From assembly GCA_006969625.1 (NCBI GenBank), contig CP030885.1, forward strand, positions 1,933,430 to 1,997,429: a stretch of DNA of 64,000 bases. Direction: 5' to 3'. This DNA is from Rhodospirillaceae bacterium (GTDB lineage: Bacteria > Pseudomonadota > Alphaproteobacteria > Kiloniellales > DSM-21159). Every line of letters starts with the position of its first letter. Positions within the stretch are counted from its first letter, which is position 1. The position numbers and the translations under genes were made by a program. The notes beneath the pieces were generated by a model that was not told the DNA's origin, did not search any database, and saw only the letters and a program-made list of their open reading frames with translations. Below are positions 46,327-53,602 of this stretch, piece by piece.

Positions 46327-46971
46327 ATGCGAATCGTCGAAGGCAAGAAGCAGCGCGAGATGGCGTCAGAGGCCCTTGCGGCCTTGGCCGAAGGCTACGC
46401 GCAGGTGACCCTGGATCTCGGGACGGGCGACGGCGGCTTCGTGCTGCGCCGGGCGCGCGCCGAGCCTCGTACGCTGTGCATCGGCCTGGATGCGGTGGCC
46501 GAGGCGATGGCGGAGAGCGCCCGCCGCGCCCGAGCCAAACCGGCCAAGGGCGGGGCCGCCAACGCGCTCTTCGTCGTCGCCCGCGCCGAGGCGCTGCCGC
46601 CCGAACTGCTCGGCCGCTGCGACGAGATCACCGTCAACTATCCCTGGGGCTCGCTGCTGAAGGCAGTCAGCGCACCGATCCCGGCGGTGCTGTCCGGGAT
46701 CGCCGCCTGCGCCAAGCCGGGCGCGCGCGTCGCCCTGCTGATCAACCTGGCCCCCTTCGAGGATCACGAGCAGCGCGAGCGGCTTGAGCTCGCGCCGCTG
46801 GACGCCGATCTGGCCGAGACGCGCCTGCGCCCGGCCTACCGGGCCGCCGGGCTGGAGATCGGGGAGATCAGAACTGTCCTTGGCGCGCTGCCCGAGCGCA
46901 CGACTTGGGGTGGCAAGCTGGTCAAGGGCAGCGGTCGAAGCACGCTGTCGATCGAAGCGATAAAATCATGA
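46327..46971 (+). CDS. KamB/NpmA-type 16S rRNA (adenine-1408-N1) methyltransferase
   Basis: 214 residues matching the aminoglycoside-resistance methyltransferases of producers (KamB) and NpmA along the whole length. Seen are the SAM motif TLDLGTGDGGF (Asp30 to Gly36), the acidic loop CIGLD (Asp55), the signature AKPAKGGAANALFVVARAEALPPE L, PWGSLL with Trp107, and TTWGGKL with Trp194. The two Trp residues sandwich the flipped-out A1408 in this family. The predicted effect is m1A1408 in the 30S decoding site, giving resistance to kanamycin- and apramycin-like drugs. ATG at 46327 has only a weak ribosome site. It is convergent, two bases apart, with the DUF371/RsmI-like gene. Function is inferred from motifs, not shown. 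Confidence 0.85.
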   Translation: MRIVEGKKQREMASEALAALAEGYAQVTLDLGTGDGGFVLRRARAEPRTLCIGLDAVAEAMAESARRARAKPAKGGAANALFVVARAEALPPELLGRCDEITVNYPWGSLLKAVSAPIPAVLSGIAACAKPGARVALLINLAPFEDHEQRERLELAPLDADLAETRLRPAYRAAGLEIGEIRTVLGALPERTTWGGKLVKGSGRSTLSIEAIKS

Positions 46972-46973
46972 TT

Positions 46974-48101
46974 TCAATATTCTGATCTTACTTTTTCGAG
47001 CGACACGAGAAGATTGAAGGCGTCCCGCTTGGACAGGCCCGCGACCTGCGACAGGGCGGCGGCCAAGGCCTTGGTCCCCACACCCTGCCCCTGGAGCGCG
47101 TGCGCCAGGGCGAGCAGATCCGGGTCGAGGTCGGCCGCCGCCTCCGGCGTGCTTGCCACCGCGAGCCAGGCTTCCGCCTCCGGCGCGCGTGTGGCAGCGA
47201 CCTGCGTCAGGTCGCCCGCCGTGATCTCCTCCAGCTCTTCGCCCGGTGCGACGATCAGCGCCGCGTCCCGGCCTTCCAGCAGCTTGCCGGCCAGGGACAG
47301 CGGACCGCCGGCCTGCCCGGCCGGCAGTCGCAGCAGCAGCGCGGCACCGCTGCGCGCCAGGCCGGCGAGCAGCGCGCGCCGAGCAGGCTTGCCGTCTGGC
47401 CAGGTTTCCAGGTGGCCCCATGCCGGCCCGGCCAGTCCGGACAGCGCCTGGGCACCCAACGCCTGCGGCCAGCCTCCCACCAGCGTCGTTAGCCCGCCGG
47501 CCGCGCGCGATGCGGAGACCGCTGCCGCCCAGACCTCTGGTTCGGCGCTCTCCAGCAGGACCCGCTGGCCGAGGGCAATCGCCTCGGCCACGCCGGCAAC
47601 CTCCGCACTCCGGCGATCGGCGAGGCGCCGGACCGCCTTCAGCCGGGCGTCGTCCCGCCCGGACGGATGGGCCAGGAAGAGCGCACCCGGCGCCGCCGGG
47701 CCCTCGGCCGTCACCTCGACCTCAAGCTGCGCCCCGGGGTCAGCCAGGGCGGCGACGAGATCGCGATCGACACCCGCGGCCCCGGTGTCCGCCGCGTAAG
47801 CCAGGGTGCGGCGGGCCAGTGGCGCCGGCCGCGTGCGCAGGATCAGCGGCTCGACCGGCAACCAGGCGGGATTGAGCGTCGCGCGCACCTCGGCCATGCA
47901 ATCGCCGCAGCGCAGGCGGAAAACGGCGGCGCCACTCATGTGCGCCAGGACCTCGAGGTCGCCGCGCAGACCGACCCCCAGGATGCAGGTGCCGCGCGGA
48001 CTGACCTGTCCCTCGGGTACCAGCTCCAGCGTCTTGGCGTGGCTGGCCCTGATATTGGAGTGGCCGCGCGCAGTCAGGACGAGGCTGGAGAATTCAGGCA
48101 T
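46974..48101 (-). CDS. DUF371 domain fused to a degenerate RsmI-like domain
   Basis: 375 residues. Residues 1-130 fit DUF371, mostly known from archaea: [28 protein letters not shown] and [11 protein letters not shown]. Residues 139-375 follow the order of RsmI, the 16S rRNA C1402 2'-O-methyltransferase: [10 protein letters not shown] at the start, an [16 protein letters not shown] block where RsmI has VALVSDAGTP, then [21 protein letters not shown], and a C-terminal helical [20 protein letters not shown]. The SAM-contact motifs are eroded, so I read it as a non-catalytic or altered RsmI paralogue. The RsmI assignment is pattern recognition by eye. Start at 48101 faces the S12 gene, 103 bases away. 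Confidence 0.6.
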   Translation of the reverse strand: MPEFSSLVLTARGHSNIRASHAKTLELVPEGQVSPRGTCILGVGLRGDLEVLAHMSGAAVFRLRCGDCMAEVRATLNPAWLPVEPLILRTRPAPLARRTLAYAADTGAAGVDRDLVAALADPGAQLEVEVTAEGPAAPGALFLAHPSGRDDARLKAVRRLADRRSAEVAGVAEAIALGQRVLLESAEPEVWAAAVSASRAAGGLTTLVGGWPQALGAQALSGLAGPAWGHLETWPDGKPARRALLAGLARSGAALLLRLPAGQAGGPLSLAGKLLEGRDAALIVAPGEELEEITAGDLTQVAATRAPEAEAWLAVASTPEAAADLDPDLLALAHALQGQGVGTKALAAALSQVAGLSKRDAFNLLVSLEKVRSEY

Positions 48102-48138
48102 GGCGCCGAGAATAGCCGAGAAAATCCCCCGGCCGCAC

Positions 48139-48166
48139 TTGATCTGGGGCGGCGGATCGGCTACAT
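48139..48166 (+). promoter_or_regulatory. Possible promoter of the S12 gene
   Basis: TTGATC, 16 bases, then CTACAT, ending about 38 bases before the S12 start. The -35 match is fair and the -10 is poor. It is proposed because the S12 gene needs its own promoter: its left neighbour is divergent. Confidence 0.25.
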
Positions 48167-48204
48167 GGCGCGCTCTCCAACAGATCCTCAGTCACAGAGC
48201 AGAC

Positions 48205-48576
48205 ATGCCCACGATCAACCAGTTGATCCGCAAGCCGCGCCAGGACAAGGCGGGCGCCGGCCGTAGCTTGGGTCTCGAGAACAACCCGCAGCTCCGCGGC
48301 GTGTGCACCCGCGTCTACACGGTGACGCCGCGCAAGCCGAACTCGGCCCTGCGCAAGGTGGCGCGCGTGCGGATGACCAACGGACACGAGATCACCGCCT
48401 ACATTCCGGGCGAAGGCCATAACCTGCAGGAGCACTCGGTGGTGCTGGTGCAGGGCGGCGGCCCGAACGACCTGCCGGGCGTCTACTTCCGCGTGATCCG
48501 CGGCGCGCTGGACACCCAGGGCGTCAAGGACCGCAAGCAGAAGCGCTCGCGCTACGGCGCCAAGCGCCCGAAGTAA
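48205..48576 (+). CDS. rpsL: Divergent stand-alone ribosomal protein S12 (uS12)
   Basis: 123 residues, aligning without gaps to bacterial S12. Core blocks are kept ([48 protein letters not shown]), including Asp88, the RimO target. In E. coli numbering Lys42 is Arg, and the loop RVKDLPG is GPNDLPG, so Arg85 is Gly, Val86 is Pro and Lys87 is Asn. Further changes are F60H, R82Q and Y94F with H95R. Positions 42 and 87 are the classical streptomycin-resistance sites. The gene is monocistronic: a strong terminator follows and no rpsG, fusA or tuf is present. It is probably a second S12 copy with altered drug response or decoding behaviour (inference). Confidence 0.9.
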   Translation: MPTINQLIRKPRQDKAGAGRSLGLENNPQLRGVCTRVYTVTPRKPNSALRKVARVRMTNGHEITAYIPGEGHNLQEHSVVLVQGGGPNDLPGVYFRVIRGALDTQGVKDRKQKRSRYGAKRPK

Positions 48577-48617
48577 GCGGCTCTCGCGGGGCCCCGCCCC
48601 GCGCTCGCAAGACACGG

Positions 48618-48654
48618 CACTGCGCCGGCCCCGTCGCCGGCGCAGTGCTTTTTT
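48618..48654 (+). terminator. Strong rho-independent terminator after rpsL
   Basis: Perfect 12-pair GC-rich stem (CACTGCGCCGGC at 48618-48629, its complement at 48636-48647), six-base loop and a run of six T. It closes the S12 transcript 41 bases after the stop and lies before the IS end, so the single-gene unit predates or is independent of the insertion. Confidence 0.93.
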
Positions 48655-48723
48655 GCGTGTGGGGTTTGCTGCGGACAGCCCGCAGATCCTTCGAGACGCC
48701 GAGCTTCGGTCGGATCACTTTCG

Positions 48724-49984
48724 TGTGGTGAGACGGTATTGCCCTGACAGTTTGTGGAGCCGCTGAGACGCGTGACCGTCAAGAGTCGTGCGCGCCTCAG
48801 GGGCGTGGCCACCCCGCCAGCCTGGGTTCAGGATGGAGTTGCTAGACCCCCATTCGACCTCAGGAGCACGAGATGACCACGAAAGAGAAGGTAGCACGGC
48901 GCAAGCTGTCGTTGCTGGAGCTTGCGCAGGAGTTGGACAACGTCAGCCGGGCCTGCCGGGTGATGGGCTACAGCCGCCAACAGTTCTACGAGATCCGCCG
49001 GAACTTCCAGACCTACGGTGCCGAAGGCCTGATCGATCGGCTGCCAGGGGCGCGGGGTCCGCATCCGAACCGAGTGTCGTCGGAGATCGAGACGGCGATC
49101 CTGGATCACGCGCTGGCACATCCGTGCCACGGGGCGTTGCGGGTGGAGCAGGAGCTCCGGCTGCGCGGGTTGCAGGTATCGGCCGGCGGAGTGCGCGGGG
49201 TGTGGCAGCGCCACAGGCTGCTGACCAAGCACGAGCGCCTGCTGCGGCTGGAGAAGGCGACGGCGGAGCAGAAGATCGCGCTCAGCGACGAACAGATCCG
49301 ATTGCTGGAGCGCTTCTCGCCGGAGTTCCGCGAGCGTCACATCGAGGCGCCGCACACCGGCGCGCTGGTGGCGGTGGACACCTTCTTCGTCGGCGTGCTG
49401 AAGGGCGTGGGCCGGATCTATCTGCAGACGGCGATCGACTGCCACAGCCGCTACGCCTGGGCGCGGCTGAACACATCCAAGCTGCCGATCACGGCGGTGC
49501 ATCTGATGAACAACGACGTTCTGCCGACCTTCGAGGCGGCGGATGCGACGATCGAGGTGGTGCTCTCGGACAACGGCCGGGAGTTCTGCGGGCGGCCGGA
49601 CCGGCATCCCTACGAGCTGTTCCTGCAGCTCGAGGAGATCGAGCACCGCACGACACGTGTGAAGCGGCCGCAATCGAACGGGATCGTGGAGCGCCTGCAC
49701 CGCACGCTGCTGGACGAGCACTTTCGGGTCGAGGGCCGGCGGACCTGGTTCGACACGGTGGAGGAGATGCAGGCGGCGCTGGATAGCTACCTGGACGGCT
49801 ACAATCACCAGCGCCCGCACCAGGGCCGCGGGATGAACGGCCGGACCCCGGCCCAGGCCTTCAAGGACGGTCTGCCGAAGACCCCAACCAGGAAGGAGGT
49901 GAAGACACCCGAGAGCTCAACCGAACCAAAAGCTGCCTGACCCCAGCGCTGGCGGGACTGTCAGGCGATTACCCTCTCTGTACA
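48724..49984 (+). mobile_element. IS481-family element, copy B (uninterrupted)
   Basis: 1261 bp, same orientation as copy A and differing from it at only a handful of bases outside the nested insertion. Ends are TGTGGTGAGACGG on the left and, inward from the right, TGTACAGAGAGGG. The right flank is the inside of an IS5/IS427-type transposase gene; the left flank is the S12 3' region. The two flanks do not belong to one pre-insertion site and no target duplication is seen, so this end has also been rearranged. Confidence 0.92.
48873..49940 (+). CDS. IS481-family transposase, intact
   Basis: 355 residues, ending PKAA. It has an N-terminal helix-turn-helix and an integrase core with Asp in AVDTFFV, Asp in VLSDNGREF and Glu in GIVERLHR. 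CAGGAG lies six bases before the ATG. It differs from copy A at few positions (for example S for G after DNV, D for G in AADATI, Q for K in YNHQRP), showing recent common origin. This is the natural C-terminus of the family, against which the altered copy A end was recognised. Confidence 0.93.
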   Translation: MTTKEKVARRKLSLLELAQELDNVSRACRVMGYSRQQFYEIRRNFQTYGAEGLIDRLPGARGPHPNRVSSEIETAILDHALAHPCHGALRVEQELRLRGLQVSAGGVRGVWQRHRLLTKHERLLRLEKATAEQKIALSDEQIRLLERFSPEFRERHIEAPHTGALVAVDTFFVGVLKGVGRIYLQTAIDCHSRYAWARLNTSKLPITAVHLMNNDVLPTFEAADATIEVVLSDNGREFCGRPDRHPYELFLQLEEIEHRTTRVKRPQSNGIVERLHRTLLDEHFRVEGRRTWFDTVEEMQAALDSYLDGYNHQRPHQGRGMNGRTPAQAFKDGLPKTPTRKEVKTPESSTEPKAA

Positions 49985-50093
49985 CACCGACCACTCGAAA
50001 TCCGTCAGCCCATAGGTCACCATGGCAAGTCTCCTTTGCCATGGTGAATCATGCCACACCGCGTCGCTCAAAGACCTTTATGAGTGTATGGCC
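49985..50093 (-). mobile_element. Terminal remnant of an IS5/IS427-type element
   Basis: 109 bp that, read leftward, match the first 109 bp of the element at 26934: end GGCCATACACTCATAAAGG, then the transposase start MVTYGLTDFEWSV. IS481 copy B abuts it and the rest is lost. The outer end joins the CTAG of the palindromic element, so this IS had used the boundary of that element as target. Several substitutions separate it from the 26934 copy, so it is older or from a sister lineage. Confidence 0.85.
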
Positions 50094-50232
50094 TAGAGCG
50101 CGATCGTCACTGGTGGAAGCGGATCCGCTTCCACCAGTGACGTGAATCGCTCTCTAACTCTATGAATGGAGCAGGATTCACGTCTTGGATGGGATCGCCA
50201 AAGCGATTCCATCCAAGACGATCCTGCTCTAG
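50093..50232. mobile_element. Palindromic MITE-like element, copy 2
   Basis: 140 bp, CTAG to CTAG, nearly identical to 5021-5159. It keeps the perfect 36-bp palindrome (50106-50141), the ACGTGAAT/ATTCACGT pair and the CGTCTTGGATGG hairpin. Differences from copy 1 cluster in the central spacer (for example GAATGGAGCAGGATTC here, GAATAGAGAAGAATTC there). It contains an ATG at 50162 that is in frame with the methyltransferase gene downstream. Confidence 0.8.
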
Positions 50233-50329
50233 GCGCAGCCGCCCCCGCCGGCAACGGCGCTGCGGTGGACATTTGCGCGCCGCTGCGCGAGACATCGAGA
50301 GTGTCCTGTGCGGTCCAGGGAGCCACGCC

Positions 50330-51247
50330 ATTTCCGCCGATACTGCCCACACCGAGGCGCTGCCGCTCGACGGCCTGCCGGCCGCGCGCCTGCTGGTCAG
50401 CGAGGGCTGGTCGGACTACGCCCTGCTGGACAGCGGCGGCGGACGCAAGCTGGAGCGTTTCGGGCGTTACCGGGTCGACCGGCCGGAGCCGCAGGCGATG
50501 TGGATGCGGCGCCTGCCGGACAAGGACTGGGCCTCGGCCGACGCCGTCTTCGTCGGCGACAGCGAGGAGGGCGACGGCCGCTGGCGCTTCCGCGACGGCC
50601 CGCTGGAGACCTGGCAGACCGGCTTTCGCGACGTCGCCTTCCACGGCCGCTTCACGCCCTTCCGCCACGTCGGCTTCTTCCCGGAGCAGGCGCCGCACTG
50701 GGACTGGATGCTCGAACGGCTCGCCGGGCGCGACCGCCCGCGGCTGCTCAACCTCTTCGGCTACACCGGGGTCGCCTCGCTGCTGGCCGCGGCGGCCGGC
50801 GCCGAGGTGACCCACGTGGACGCCTCGAAGAAGGCGATCGGCTTCGCGCGCGAGAACCAGGCGTTGGCCGGGCTGCAGGACAAACCGATCCGCTGGCTCG
50901 TCGATGACGCGCTGAAGTTCGCTGCGCGCGAGGGCCGGCGCGGCCGCCTCTACGACGGCATCCTGGTCGACCCGCCGAAGTTCGGCCGCGGTCCGAAGAA
51001 CGAGACCTGGCAGCTCTTCGAAAACCTGCCCGAGATGCTGCGGCTGTGCCGGGATATCCTGGCGCCGAAGAACGCCTTCCTGGTCCTGACGGCCTATGCC
51101 GTGCGCGCCTCCTTCCTCTCCTTGCACGAGCTGTGCGCCGAGGTCTTCCCGGAGGCGGCGCTGGACTCCGGCGAGCTGGTGCTGCGCGAGCAGGGCGGCG
51201 GCCGGCTGATCTCCACCTCCCTCTTCACGCGGGTGTCCCGTGACTAG
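50330..51247 (+). CDS. Class I SAM-dependent RNA methyltransferase (RlmI-like), probable ATT start
   Basis: 305 residues from ATT at 50330. An N-terminal RLLVSEGWSDYALLDSGGGRKLERFG region is typical of alphaproteobacterial relatives of the 23S rRNA cytosine-C5 methyltransferase RlmI. Then come the SAM motif LLNLFGYTGVASLLAAAAGA, the acidic VDASKKA, and the catalytic-loop DPPKFGRGP. There is no in-frame ATG, GTG or TTG close to the conserved start. ATT at 50330 has AGGGAG seven bases upstream. The only in-frame ATG (50162) is inside the palindromic element and would add 56 unrelated residues. Its GTG-started neighbour overlaps the 3' end by eight bases. Confidence 0.75.
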   Translation: MSADTAHTEALPLDGLPAARLLVSEGWSDYALLDSGGGRKLERFGRYRVDRPEPQAMWMRRLPDKDWASADAVFVGDSEEGDGRWRFRDGPLETWQTGFRDVAFHGRFTPFRHVGFFPEQAPHWDWMLERLAGRDRPRLLNLFGYTGVASLLAAAAGAEVTHVDASKKAIGFARENQALAGLQDKPIRWLVDDALKFAAREGRRGRLYDGILVDPPKFGRGPKNETWQLFENLPEMLRLCRDILAPKNAFLVLTAYAVRASFLSLHELCAEVFPEAALDSGELVLREQGGGRLISTSLFTRVSRD

Positions 51248-52052
51248 CGCGCCCGAAGCGCGGGCGATCACCAGCCCGGCCAATCCCGAGATCAAGCGCA
51301 TCCGCGGTCTGGCGCTGCGCAAGAGGCGCGAGGAGGAGAAGCTTTTCGTCGCCGAGGGCCTGCGCCACGTGATGGAGGCGCTCGAGGCCGGCTGGCCGGT
51401 CGCCACGCTGGTCTACCAGGCGGGAGTGGCCAAGCGCCCGAAGGTGGCCGAGGCGATCCGCGCGACGCTGGCGGCCGGCGGGCGCTGCCTGGAGGTCACC
51501 GAGGCGGTGCTCGCCAAGATGACCAAGCGGGACAACCCGCAGACCGTCGTCGGCGTGCTGCCCCAGCGCTGGCAGGCCCTGGACGAGATCGCGCCCGGCA
51601 AGCTCTGGATTGCGCTGGAGACGGTGCGCGATCCCGGCAATCTGGGCACCATCCTGCGCACCGCCGATGCGGTGGCGGCGGATGGCGTGATTCTGATCGG
51701 CGAGACCTGCGACCCCTACAGCAGCGAGTCGGTGCGCGCCTCCATGGGCTCGATCGTGCGCGTCCCGCTGGTCCGCGTGACGGCCAGGCAATTCCTGGAC
51801 TGGCGCGAGACCTGGCCGGGCCGCGTGGTCGGCACCCACCTGGCGGGCGACGCGGACTACCGCGAGGTCGCCTACGAGCCGCCGGTGCTGCTGATCATGG
51901 GCAACGAGCAGGCGGGGCTGAGCGAGGCCATGGCGGCGGCTTGCGACCGTCTGGTCAAGATCCCCATGGCGGGTGGCGCCGACAGCCTGAACCTTTCGGT
52001 CGCCACCGCCGTGATGCTGTTCGAGATTGCCCGGGAGCGACTGCACCTATGA
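51240..52052 (+). CDS. TrmH/SpoU-family RNA 2'-O-ribose methyltransferase
   Basis: 270 residues. An N-terminal RNA-binding part (SPANPEIKRIRGLALRKRREEEKLFVAEGLRHV) is followed by a trefoil-knot SPOUT domain with the three family motifs: RDPGNLGTILRTADA, LIMGNEQAGLSE and MAGGADSLNLSVATAVMLFE. It modifies a ribose in rRNA or tRNA; the position is not readable. GTG at 51240 overlaps the upstream gene by eight bases, and its own stop overlaps the next ATG, so the three genes form one operon. Confidence 0.88.
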   Translation: MTSAPEARAITSPANPEIKRIRGLALRKRREEEKLFVAEGLRHVMEALEAGWPVATLVYQAGVAKRPKVAEAIRATLAAGGRCLEVTEAVLAKMTKRDNPQTVVGVLPQRWQALDEIAPGKLWIALETVRDPGNLGTILRTADAVAADGVILIGETCDPYSSESVRASMGSIVRVPLVRVTARQFLDWRETWPGRVVGTHLAGDADYREVAYEPPVLLIMGNEQAGLSEAMAAACDRLVKIPMAGGADSLNLSVATAVMLFEIARERLHL

Positions 52053-52483
52053 CGCCGCAACGGCCGGTGGTCGCCGCCCTGGCGGTGGTCCTGCGCGCGA
52101 GTGCGGTGGTGCTGGTGCGCCGCCGCAATCCGCCCGACGCCGGCCTGTGGGGCTTTCCGGGCGGCAAGGTCGAGCTCGGCGAGACGGTCAGCGAGGCGGC
52201 GGTTCGCGAGCTGCGCGAGGAAACCGGCGTCATCGCCGAGGCATTGGAAGGTCTGGGGCCGCTGGACATCATCGGCCCGGCGGTGGGCGGGCGTCCGAGC
52301 CATCATTTCGTGCTGATCCCCGTGGTCTGCCGCTGGCTGGCCGGCGAACCCGCGGCGGACGAGGACGCGCTGGAGGCTTCCTGGTTCGAGATCGCCGAGC
52401 TGCTGCCCGACCGTCTGCCGATGAGCCGCGACGTCGCCGCGGTCGCCCGCCTGGCGGCGCGGCGGGGAGAAGGCGCCGGCTAG
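52049..52483 (+). CDS. NUDIX hydrolase (MutT-like)
   Basis: 144 residues. The NUDIX box GFPGGKVELGETVSEAAVRELREETGV is complete, with the REETGV metal-binding helix. The small size and the VVLVRRRNPPDAGLWGFPGG approach resemble ADP-ribose pyrophosphatase or nucleotide-sanitising enzymes. The substrate is unknown. The ATG at 52049 overlaps the methyltransferase stop (ATGA). Its 3' end overlaps the convergent permease by four bases. Confidence 0.87.
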   Translation: MTPQRPVVAALAVVLRASAVVLVRRRNPPDAGLWGFPGGKVELGETVSEAAVRELREETGVIAEALEGLGPLDIIGPAVGGRPSHHFVLIPVVCRWLAGEPAADEDALEASWFEIAELLPDRLPMSRDVAAVARLAARRGEGAG

Positions 52484-53520
52484 ACGGCCCAACCGAAGGC
52501 GGCCCCGACGGCCATCGATCCCGCCACCGCAAGCAGCAGATAGAGCAGGAAGACTGGCAGGCGCACCAGGAAGAAGACCGGGATTGCGCCGTGTACGCTG
52601 ACGATCCCGCCGGCGATCAGCAGCGTCATGGCCGCGCCGGGCGCCATGCCGGCCTCGAGCAGGCCGCGGATTAGCGGCAGCGCGGCGTAGCCGTCGAGAT
52701 AGAGCGGCGCGCCGACGACGGCGGCCAGCGGAATGGCGAAAGCCGAGCCTTCGCCGACCAGCTCCACCACCGGGCCGACGGGCAGCAGGCTGCGGATCAG
52801 GTATTCGCCCAGGAAGGCGAGGCCGAGCCATACCACCATGAGCCGGGCGGTCTCGAAGGCCGTCCGGCCCATACGCCGCAGGCGTTCGGGCTCCCGCCAC
52901 ACCTTCAACTGCATTGCGTCGACGCAGCCGCTCTTGCAGGACAACGGCAGGCGCGCGCGCTCGCGCATCGGGGCTGACAAGCGCCCGCCGCGCACGGCCA
53001 AGTCGGTGAGGGCGCCGCCGCCCAGCCCGATGGCGAACGCGGACAGCGTCTTGCCGACGGCGAAACCGGTGCCGAGCGTCGCGGCCGTCACCGTCAGCAT
53101 GGCCGGATCGGTGATCGGAGAGGCGAGCCAGAAGGCCATGATCGGCGCCAAGGGAATGCCGGCGCTCAAGAGGCCGGCCACTAGAGGCAGAACGGTCATG
53201 CCGCACACCGGCGTCAAGGCGCCGATGGCTGCGGCGAGCAGGATCATGCGCAGCGGATGGCCGGTGAAGGCGCGCGAGATCGCTTCGGTCGCGCCGGAGG
53301 CCAGGATGTAGGCCGTGAGTAGCACGCCGAAGGCGATGATCGGGGCGATCTCCAGCAGGCTCCCGGATGCGAAGACGACGGCCCGGCCGAAGCCGTCCGG
53401 CACCGCGGCAGCCCAGCCCGTCACGGCCAGCAACAGCAGCGAGATCAGCGGTCGGCCAAGTACGGCGGCGCGCAGGTCGGCGAAGGCTCGGGTGGCGCGA
53501 AGGCGTGGCATGTCAGACAT
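52480..53520 (-). CDS. Permease of the YraQ/ArsP-like family
   Basis: 346 residues with about eight to ten hydrophobic segments. Family features are duplicated: PVCGMTVLPLVAGLLSAG with a Pro-x-Cys-Gly pattern, and the FWLASPITDPAMLTVT motif. A central hydrophilic loop holds two Cys (SCKSGCVDAMQLK). Relatives export methyl-arsenicals or unknown small molecules, and no arsenic genes are nearby, so the substrate stays open. It is divergent from the LysR gene with 82 bases between starts, which suggests that it is the regulated target. A start nine bases inside (53511) is equally possible. Confidence 0.75.
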   Translation of the reverse strand: MSDMPRLRATRAFADLRAAVLGRPLISLLLLAVTGWAAAVPDGFGRAVVFASGSLLEIAPIIAFGVLLTAYILASGATEAISRAFTGHPLRMILLAAAIGALTPVCGMTVLPLVAGLLSAGIPLAPIMAFWLASPITDPAMLTVTAATLGTGFAVGKTLSAFAIGLGGGALTDLAVRGGRLSAPMRERARLPLSCKSGCVDAMQLKVWREPERLRRMGRTAFETARLMVVWLGLAFLGEYLIRSLLPVGPVVELVGEGSAFAIPLAAVVGAPLYLDGYAALPLIRGLLEAGMAPGAAMTLLIAGGIVSVHGAIPVFFLVRLPVFLLYLLLAVAGSMAVGAAFGWAV

Positions 53521-53583
53521 GCGGTGGAGCCTGCCGTGGATCTAATCTTCGCAAAATCGAATTGTTTTCATGATTCCCTTCGT

Positions 53584-53598
53584 AAGTTGATATAACTT
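53584..53598. promoter_or_regulatory. Candidate LysR-type operator
   Basis: AAGTT-GATAT-AACTT, a perfect five-base inverted repeat with the ATAT-centred T-N11-A form of LysR boxes. It ends four bases before the LysR start, in an AT-rich stretch between divergent genes, and is well placed for autoregulation and for control of the permease. Confidence 0.5.
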
Positions 53599-53602
53599 GA
53601 CG

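Noticed and set aside
48205..48576. Ordinary str-operon rpsL
   Set aside because: No rpsG, fusA or tuf follows, a strong terminator closes the gene, and key residues are changed, so I do not treat it as the normal housekeeping locus.
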